NCBI GenBank assembly: GCA_027625125.1
Contig: JAQBXG010000060.1
Coordinates: forward strand, 1 to 9,126
From: Pseudomonadota bacterium
Lineage (GTDB): Bacteria; Pseudomonadota; Alphaproteobacteria; UBA2966; CAIVPW01
Reading direction: 5' to 3'
Length of the DNA: 9,126 nt
A model generated the notes under the pieces. It made no database searches, was not told the DNA's origin, and saw only the letters and a program-made list of their open reading frames with translations. Within the stretch, counting starts at the first letter, position 1. Each line of letters begins with the position of its first letter. Both the position numbers and the translations under genes were made by a program. Positions 1 through 9,126 of the stretch are shown here, piece after piece.

Positions 1-1296
<1,296 letters not shown>

Positions 1297-1347
1297 GGAA
1301 AACTTCTCTCCTTGCCGCCGTACATCGCCTGGGAAAGCGGTCGGCCG

Positions 1348-5661
<4,314 letters not shown>

Positions 5662-5712
5662 TCTGAATCCTTTTGCTTCCGCCGGGGGTTAGGCGGCAGA
5701 GGGAGACGGCGA

Positions 5713-5744
5713 CCGCGGCTGGGTGTGTTGGCACCCCGCCGCGG
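5713..5744 (-). promoter_or_regulatory. strong hairpin in the rplL-rpoB spacer (possible attenuator or RNase III site)
   Basis: A 7-bp stem (5713-5719 with 5738-5744) continues after one mismatch into a 5-bp stem (5721-5725 with 5732-5736), closed by a 6-nt loop. It sits 27 nt past the rplL stop in a 110-nt spacer. No run of T follows it on the transcribed minus strand, so a full intrinsic terminator is unlikely. In E. coli the same spacer holds a partial terminator and an RNase III cleavage site that lower rpoBC output relative to the ribosomal proteins. A similar role here is inferred from position. A smaller 5-bp hairpin (CCGCC/GGCGG) lies nearer rpoB. Confidence 0.6.
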
Positions 5745-5771
5745 CTTTGGTGAGAGCGGGCAGACGAACGG

Positions 5772-6152
5772 TCACTTGAGTTCGACCGTCGCTCCCGCGG
5801 CTTCGAGCTGCGCCTTGAACTTCGCGGCATCTTCTTTCGAGGCCCCTTCCTTGACCGCCTTCGGCGCGGCCTCGACGAGGTCCTTCGCTTCCTTGAGGCC
5901 CAGCCCGGTAATCGCGCGGACCTCCTTGATCACGTTGATCTTCTTTTCGCCGACTGCGGCGAGGACGACATCGAACGTGTCCTGTTCCGCTTCGGCCGCG
6001 GCTTCGCCGCCGCCGGCGCCGGGCGCCGCCGCCACCGCAACCGCGGCTGCGGCGGAAACGCCCCACTTCTCTTCAAGCATCTTCGAAAGCTCGGCCGCTT
6101 CCATCACGGTAAGCTGCGACAGACTTTCGACAATCTTCTCCAGATCGGCCAT
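5772..6152 (-). CDS. rplL: 50S ribosomal protein L7/L12
   Basis: This is the flexible stalk protein, present as multiple dimers on L10, that recruits and stimulates translational GTPases such as EF-Tu and EF-G. It has 126 residues, a normal length. The N-terminal dimerisation domain is residues 1-33 (MADLEKIVESLSQLTVMEAA onward). An Ala/Gly-rich hinge spans about 34-57. The C-terminal factor-binding domain is 58-126, with KINVIKEVRAITGLGLKEAK at 71-90 as its most conserved block. The ATG at 6152 is preceded by AAGGAG at 6163-6168, 10 nt away, a strong site that suits a protein made in excess over other ribosomal proteins. It lies 56 nt after rplJ with no terminator between, so it shares the rplJ transcript and, most likely, L10-mediated feedback. 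It stops at TGA. Confidence 0.99.
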   Translation of the reverse strand: MADLEKIVESLSQLTVMEAAELSKMLEEKWGVSAAAAVAVAAAPGAGGGEAAAEAEQDTFDVVLAAVGEKKINVIKEVRAITGLGLKEAKDLVEAAPKAVKEGASKEDAAKFKAQLEAAGATVELK

Positions 6153-6208
6153 TTCTTACTTTCTCCTTCGGGTTTTCAACGTACCCGGTGGGAATGACTT
6201 GGGCAGGC

Positions 6209-6724
6209 TTACGCCTGTTCCTTTGCGGCATAGGCGCCGATGACGCGGGCAAGCTTGCCCGCCGGCGCCTGGACGACGCTTGCGACTTTTTGCGCCGGAG
6301 CCTGAACGAGGCCGACGATCTTGGCCCTGAGTTCGTCCAGCGACGGCAATGTCGCCAGCGCCTTGACGCCGGCGGCATCCAGCCGCGTTTCTCCCATCGC
6401 ACCCCCGACCACGATCAGCGATTCGAACTCTTTGGCGAATTCGACCGCGACCTTGGCCGGAGCGACAACGTCGTCCGAAAACGCGATTGCCGTCGGCCCC
6501 TTGAACATGTCGGCAATGCCCGAATAGGGCGTGCCTTCGAGGGCCCGTTTGGTCAACCGGTTCTTTGTCACACGGAACCTGGCGCCCGCCGCCCGCATCT
6601 GGGTTCTGAGCTTGGTGATCGTCGCGACATCAAGACCCGAATACCGGGTGACGATGACGACGCCGGCCTTGCTCAATTCTCCGTTCAGCGATTGGATGAA
6701 CGCTTGCTTTTCTGCCCGGTCCAC
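6209..6724 (-). CDS. rplJ: 50S ribosomal protein L10 (GTG start)
   Basis: L10 anchors the L7/L12 dimers to 23S rRNA next to L11. I chose the GTG at 6722-6724, giving 171 residues that begin (M)DRAEKQAFIQSLNGELSKAG. Alphaproteobacterial L10 usually starts with the same DRAxK word, and GGAG lies 7 nt upstream (6732-6735). The longer ATG start at 6757 would add 11 basic residues (MPRPPLRRRHG) unlike the family and has no good ribosome site. The globular RNA-binding part includes VTKNRLTKRALEGTPYSGIA and FKGPTAIAFSDD. The C-terminal helix that binds L7/L12 carries two similar VQAPA blocks (VQAPAQKVASVVQAPAGKLA). The gene is preceded by a 270-nt structured leader with a likely L10-binding site, which points to autogenous control of rplJ and rplL. 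It stops at TAA. Confidence 0.97.
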   Translation of the reverse strand: MDRAEKQAFIQSLNGELSKAGVVIVTRYSGLDVATITKLRTQMRAAGARFRVTKNRLTKRALEGTPYSGIADMFKGPTAIAFSDDVVAPAKVAVEFAKEFESLIVVGGAMGETRLDAAGVKALATLPSLDELRAKIVGLVQAPAQKVASVVQAPAGKLARVIGAYAAKEQA

Positions 6725-6731
6725 ACCGTGT

Positions 6732-6735
6732 CTCC
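6732..6735 (-). promoter_or_regulatory. Shine-Dalgarno site that fixes the rplJ GTG start
   Basis: GGAG on the minus strand lies 7 nt before GTG at 6724. No comparable site precedes the in-frame ATG at 6757, which itself falls inside a hairpin (6744-6770). Confidence 0.8.
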
Positions 6736-6743
6736 GTCTGAGT

Positions 6744-6851
6744 GGCGGGCGCGGCATGCGCCGTCCCGCCGGTTGCGCGTTCGGGCAAGAGCGGATGCCC
6801 TGCCCGGCGAACGCCTGTCCCAGAGGCCCGAGGTCGGCGGCAAACTGCCGC
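6744..6851 (-). promoter_or_regulatory. three tandem hairpins between the L10-binding site and rplJ
   Basis: Three inverted repeats fill the lower half of the rplJ leader. The first pairs 6744-6749 with 6765-6770, with an inner CGGC/GCCG stem. The second pairs 6783-6787 with 6801-6805 and 6778-6782 with 6809-6813, giving 10 bp with a 3-nt bulge and a 13-nt loop. The third pairs 6837-6842 with 6846-6851 around a 3-nt loop. None is followed by a T run. They may present or hide the rplJ ribosome site depending on L10 binding upstream, but this is inferred from position only. GC-rich sequence forms such stems easily. Confidence 0.4.
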
Positions 6852-6865
6852 TTCGCCCATGCCCC

Positions 6866-6918
6866 CCGTCTGTGCAGGCAAGATTACGCCGCAAACCGGC
6901 GGCACCTGCAGTCTTGGA
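6866..6918 (-). promoter_or_regulatory. probable L10-binding leader (ribosomal protein autoregulation)
   Basis: The transcript here reads CAAGACTGCAGGTGCC, an inner GC-rich hairpin, then TAATCTTGCCTGCACAGACG. A 6-bp helix (6905-6910 with 6873-6878) is flanked by AAGAC on one side and CAGAC on the other. This matches the arrangement I know for bacterial L10 leaders (the Rfam L10_leader family): a kink-turn flanked by a conserved CCUGC...AGAC strand. It lies 142 nt before rplJ, the usual place. In that family, binding of L10 or the L10-L7/L12 complex represses translation of rplJ and rplL. The match is from memory, and a covariance-model search would be decisive. Confidence 0.7.
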
Positions 6919-6960
6919 CAGGTCGGAGACCCCGGACGCGAACCCGTAGGCCTCCGGAAC

Positions 6961-6985
6961 ACCGGGCGGGGTCTGCCCGCCCGGT
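6961..6985 (-). promoter_or_regulatory. perfect 10-bp hairpin just after rplA
   Basis: A perfect inverted repeat pairs 6961-6970 with 6976-6985 around a 5-nt loop, starting 9 nt after the rplA stop. It is very GC-rich, but neither strand continues into a T run, so it is not a standard intrinsic terminator. It could protect the 3' end of the secE-rplA message, slow polymerase, or form the first domain of the rplJ leader. Confidence 0.6.
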
Positions 6986-6994
6986 GAAACGAAA

Positions 6995-7714
6995 CTACCT
7001 TGTCTGCGCGCCGGCGCTGTCAGCCCCGACGCTGCCCGCATCCACGCGCACGCCCGGCCCGTGGGTCGAGGAGAGCGCAATCCGGTTGATGAACGTACCC
7101 TTGGCGCCGCTGGGCCGCGCCTTGACCACCGCGTCGACAAACGCCTGGAGGTTTTCGAGAATCGCCTCGGCGGTGAAGCTGGCCTTGCCGATGCCGGCAT
7201 GAAGAATGCCCGCCTTTTCGGCCCGAAATTCAACCTGGCCACCCTTTGCCGCGGTCACCGCCCCCTTGATGTCCATCGTCACCGATCCAAGCTTCGGGTT
7301 CGGCATCAGGCCGCGCGGCCCGAGCACCTTTCCAAGCTTGCCGACCACCGGCATCATGTCCGGCGTGGCGACGCAGCGGTCGAAGTTCATTTCGCCGGCC
7401 TGAATCCGTTCCGCCAGATCGTCCGCGCCGACCAGGTCGGCGCCGGCCGCCCGCGCTTCGTCGGCCTTGGCGCCCCGGGCGAACACCGCCACCCGCACCG
7501 TCTTGCCGGACCCTTGCGGAAGCTGGACGACGCCGCGCACCATCTGATCGGCGTGGCGCGGATCGACACCGAGGTTCATCGCGATCTCGATGGTTTCGTC
7601 GAACTTCGCCTTTGCCGCGTTCTTGACCAGCTTCACCGCCTCGGCCGCCGGGTACGGGCGGCCCGGTACAATGGTTTCGCGCGCCGCGCGAAGACGTTTG
7701 CCCTTGTTAGCCAT
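6995..7714 (-). CDS. rplA: 50S ribosomal protein L1
   Basis: L1 binds the mobile L1 stalk of 23S rRNA, moves deacylated tRNA out of the E site, and in many bacteria represses its own rplK-rplA message. It has 239 residues. The signature KLGKVLGPRGLMPNPKLGSV lies at 126-145. Domain I is formed by FDETIEIAMNLGVDPRHADQ near the N-terminus and by the C-terminal part (KGTFINRIALSSTHGPGVRV). Residues after GVRVD (about 227-239, AGSVGADSAGAQTR) form a short unconserved tail beyond the usual end. The ATG at 7714 is only 2 nt past the rplK stop, so translation is probably coupled to rplK. It stops at TAG and is followed directly by a strong hairpin and the rplJ leader. Confidence 0.99.
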   Translation of the reverse strand: MANKGKRLRAARETIVPGRPYPAAEAVKLVKNAAKAKFDETIEIAMNLGVDPRHADQMVRGVVQLPQGSGKTVRVAVFARGAKADEARAAGADLVGADDLAERIQAGEMNFDRCVATPDMMPVVGKLGKVLGPRGLMPNPKLGSVTMDIKGAVTAAKGGQVEFRAEKAGILHAGIGKASFTAEAILENLQAFVDAVVKARPSGAKGTFINRIALSSTHGPGVRVDAGSVGADSAGAQTR

Positions 7715-7716
7715 CG

Positions 7717-8145
7717 TCAGTCCCGCACCTCGATGCCCATCGAGCGAGCGGAGCCCGCCAGGGTCTTGATCGCGCCGTCGATTGTCGCGGCGTTCAGGTC
7801 TTCCATCTTTTCCTGGGCGATCTGACGCAATTGCGCCCGGGTGATAGATCCGGCGTTCGTGCGGCCCGGCTGGCCGCCGCCCTTGGTCAGCTTCGCCGCT
7901 TGCATGATGTAGTGCGATGCCGTCGGCTTTTTCACCGCGACCGAAAAGGTCTTGTCGGAATAGATGGTGATGACCGTTGGAATGGGAACGCCCTTTTCCA
8001 TCTTTTCGGTCAACGCGTTGAACGTCCTGCAGAACTCCATGATGTTGAGTCCGCGCTGACCGAGCGCCGGGCCGATCGGCGGCGACGGCGTCGCCGCGCC
8101 CGCCGGCGCCTGGAGGCTCAGGGTTCCTTCGATTTTCTTGGCCAT
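7717..8145 (-). CDS. rplK: 50S ribosomal protein L11
   Basis: L11 binds the GTPase-associated region of 23S rRNA beneath the L10-L7/L12 stalk; in other bacteria it is needed for RelA activation and is part of the thiostrepton site. It has 142 residues, the normal length. The N-terminal block PSPPIGPALGQRGLNIMEFC is at 20-39, and the C-terminal RNA-binding signature SITRAQLRQIAQEKMEDLNA is at 100-119. The Pro-rich segment that takes part in thiostrepton binding is intact. The ATG at 8145 is 3 nt after the nusG stop. A weak AAGG lies inside the end of nusG. There is therefore no separate leader for an L1-binding site, which in E. coli lies just upstream of rplK. The gene ends at TGA, 2 nt before rplA. 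Confidence 0.99.
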   Translation of the reverse strand: MAKKIEGTLSLQAPAGAATPSPPIGPALGQRGLNIMEFCRTFNALTEKMEKGVPIPTVITIYSDKTFSVAVKKPTASHYIMQAAKLTKGGGQPGRTNAGSITRAQLRQIAQEKMEDLNAATIDGAIKTLAGSARSMGIEVRD

Positions 8146-8148
8146 CGC

Positions 8149-8679
8149 CTAGACCTTTTCGACCTGTGAATATTCAAGCTCGACCGGCGTCGCCCGGCCG
8201 AATATGGAAACCGCGACCTTGAGCCGCGAGCGTTCTTCGTCCACGTCCTCGACCATGCCGGAGAATGACGTGAACGGACCGTCGCAGACCCGCACCTGTT
8301 CGCCGATCTCGAACGAAATCGTCGGCTTTGGCCGATCGATGCCTTCCTTGACCTGGTGCAGGATGCGGTCGGCCTCGGCGTCCGAAATCGGCATCGGCTT
8401 GCCCGCGGATCCCAGAAACCCGGAGACCTTCGGAATGTTCTTAACCAGATGGTATGCGTCTTCGGTCAGGTCCGCCTTGACCAGCACGTAACCCGGAAAG
8501 AACTTGCGTTCCGCGTTGACCTTGCGGCCGCGGCGAATTTCGACGACCTCTTCGACCGGCACCGAGACTTCCTCGATCAGGTGCGACATGTTCATCGCCT
8601 GCACCTTGTCCTCGATGGCCGCCGCGACGCGCTTCTCAAAGCCCGAATAGACGTGAACGATATACCAGCGCCCCGCCAT
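8149..8679 (-). CDS. nusG: transcription elongation/antitermination factor NusG
   Basis: NusG binds the RNA polymerase clamp and β gate loop through its NGN domain, suppresses pausing, and contacts Rho or ribosomal protein S10 through its KOW domain. It has 176 residues. The NGN domain spans about 1-115, starting GRWYIVHVYSGFEKRVAAAI, with FFPGYVLVKADL at 60-71. The KOW domain spans about 124-176 (EIGEQVRVCDGPFTSFSGMV onward), ending VELEYSQVEKV. The ATG at 8679 lies 2 nt after the secE stop and has only a weak GGCGG-type site, consistent with coupling to secE. It stops at TAG, 3 nt before rplK. It is encoded beside the polymerase genes whose product it binds. There is no insertion or truncation. 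Confidence 0.99.
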   Translation of the reverse strand: MAGRWYIVHVYSGFEKRVAAAIEDKVQAMNMSHLIEEVSVPVEEVVEIRRGRKVNAERKFFPGYVLVKADLTEDAYHLVKNIPKVSGFLGSAGKPMPISDAEADRILHQVKEGIDRPKPTISFEIGEQVRVCDGPFTSFSGMVEDVDEERSRLKVAVSIFGRATPVELEYSQVEKV

Positions 8680-8681
8680 GG

Positions 8682-8885
8682 CTATGCCGCCAACCCCAGA
8701 ATGAACTGCACCGCCATCGACAGAATCTGGTCTACGCCCAGAAAAAACAGCGCGGCGATGAACACCATGATGAACACCATCACCGTGCTTACGCCCAGCT
8801 CCCGCCGCGACGGCCAGGTAACCTTTGCGGTTTCCTGCCGCACCTGGCGGATGAACTCTCCGGGCGAAGGCTTTTTATTCGCCAT
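8682..8885 (-). CDS. secE: preprotein translocase subunit SecE
   Basis: SecE clamps the SecY channel in the inner membrane and is essential for protein export. It has 67 residues, the short one-membrane-span form common outside the enterics. A charged amphipathic helix (GEFIRQVRQETAKVTWPSRR, residues 9-28) contains the conserved VTWPSRREL motif. A single hydrophobic span follows at about 31-50 (GVSTVMVFIMVFIAALFFLG), then a short hydrophobic tail. The start is ATG at 8885 because MANKKPSPGEF is family-like and AGGAGGG lies 5 nt upstream. A longer in-frame ATG at 8969 falls inside the tRNA gene and is rejected. The next gene, nusG, begins 2 nt after the TAG stop; secE-nusG is a near-universal bacterial pair. 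Confidence 0.98.
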   Translation of the reverse strand: MANKKPSPGEFIRQVRQETAKVTWPSRRELGVSTVMVFIMVFIAALFFLGVDQILSMAVQFILGLAA

Positions 8886-8890
8886 ACCCG

Positions 8891-8897
8891 CCCTCCT
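8891..8897 (-). promoter_or_regulatory. Shine-Dalgarno site that fixes the secE start
   Basis: AGGAGGG on the minus strand, 5 nt before ATG 8885, is one of the strongest ribosome sites in the window and excludes the upstream ATG at 8969. Confidence 0.85.
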
Positions 8898-8939
8898 AGC
8901 GACCCGCGCCCGGGCCCGTGGCCGGCGCGCGGAGGAATC

Positions 8940-9015
8940 TGGCAGGAGTGGCAGGGATCGAACCCGCAACCCCCGGTTTTGGAGACCGGTGCTCTACCAA
9001 TTGAGCTACACTCCT
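8940..9015 (-). tRNA. tRNA-Trp (anticodon CCA)
   Basis: The 76-nt gene folds as a complete cloverleaf. The acceptor stem AGGAGTG/CACTCCT is a perfect 7-bp match. The D arm is GCTC-AATTGGTA-GAGC. The anticodon arm CCGGT-CTCCAAA-ACCGG has anticodon CCA at 8982-8980. The T arm is GCGGG-TTCGATC-CCTGC with one G·T pair. The discriminator is G73 at 8943, the usual tRNA-Trp identity base, and the 3' CCA is encoded at 8942-8940. The gene sits 49 nt after tuf and 54 nt before secE, the usual alphaproteobacterial tuf-trpT-secE order, and is probably cut from the tuf-secE transcript. No separate promoter is evident. Confidence 0.98.
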
Positions 9016-9064
9016 GTGGCCCGGCGGAGTCTGATTCGCACGCACAATTCCGCCCTCTGAACGA

Positions 9065-9126
9065 CTATTCGATGATCGAGGCGACGACGCCGGCGCCGAC
9101 GGTGCGGCCGCCTTCGCGGATCGCGA
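9065..9126 (-). CDS. tuf: elongation factor Tu, C-terminal 20 residues (partial)
   Basis: Only the 3' end of the gene is in the window. The reading AIREGGRTVGAGVVASIIE before TAG at 9067-9065 is the nearly invariant end of EF-Tu domain III (FAIREGGRTVGAGVV). EF-Tu carries aminoacyl-tRNA to the ribosome as a GTP complex. Alphaproteobacteria often carry two tuf genes; which copy this is cannot be told from the fragment, although its place upstream of tRNA-Trp and secE corresponds to the tufB position of E. coli. No terminator-like hairpin with a T run separates it from tRNA-Trp, so read-through into the tRNA and secE is likely. Confidence 0.96.
   Translation of the reverse strand, partial: AIREGGRTVGAGVVASIIE

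Noticed and set aside
6758..6994. A possible separate rplJ promoter within the leader, as in E. coli
   Set aside because: I could not find a convincing -35/-10 pair on the minus strand by eye, and structured RNA explains the region better.
8886..8939. GC-rich partial palindromes between tRNA-Trp and secE
   Set aside because: They are imperfect, have no T run, and are expected by chance at this composition. The spacer is otherwise accounted for by the secE ribosome site.
8682..8969. A longer secE starting at ATG 8969
   Set aside because: The extra 28 residues would be encoded by the tRNA-Trp 3' half and the spacer. The strong Shine-Dalgarno site points to ATG 8885.
9023..9054. A 6-bp inverted repeat (GGCGGA/TCCGCC) between tuf and tRNA-Trp as a tuf terminator
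   Set aside because: The loop is 20 nt and no T run follows, so it is too weak to call a terminator in GC-rich sequence.

Overview
This window is the conserved rif/β-operon region of an alphaproteobacterium, and every gene lies on the minus strand. The organism call rests on three things. The gene order is tuf, tRNA-Trp, secE, nusG, rplK, rplA, rplJ, rplL, rpoB, rpoC. The EF-Tu, RpoB and RpoC sequences are proteobacterial, with alphaproteobacterial wording such as FMDQTNP in the rifampicin region and a β start of SFTGRKRVRKNFGRIPE. The base composition is GC-rich. A Rhodospirillales-like lineage is possible, but the genus cannot be fixed from the sequence alone.

Reading from high to low coordinates, which is the direction of transcription: the last 20 codons of tuf (9126-9065); tRNA-Trp with an encoded CCA (9015-8940); secE (8885-8682); nusG (8679-8149); rplK (8145-7717); rplA (7714-6995); a 270-nt structured leader with a probable L10-binding site; rplJ from a GTG start (6724-6209); rplL (6152-5772); a 110-nt spacer with a strong hairpin; rpoB (5661-1348); and the first 432 codons of rpoC (1296-1, running off the window). 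No gap between genes exceeds 300 nt, and I see no plus-strand gene.

The genes supply linked parts of gene expression: elongation factor Tu and its tRNA substrate, the SecE translocon subunit, the transcription factor NusG, the ribosomal L1 arm and GTPase stalk (L11, L1, L10, L7/L12), and the two large RNA polymerase subunits. secE, nusG, rplK and rplA are separated by only 2-3 nt and look translationally coupled. The rplJ leader and the rplL-rpoB spacer are the likely points where ribosomal-protein and polymerase output are adjusted separately.

I found no undescribed system, mobile element, CRISPR array or defence locus. The most notable feature is an insertion of about 72 residues in the β lobe of RpoB, just after the gate loop. 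Lesser points are the lack of a separate rplK leader, several leader hairpins, a Ser-to-Gly difference in the rifampicin region, and frequent TAG stops.
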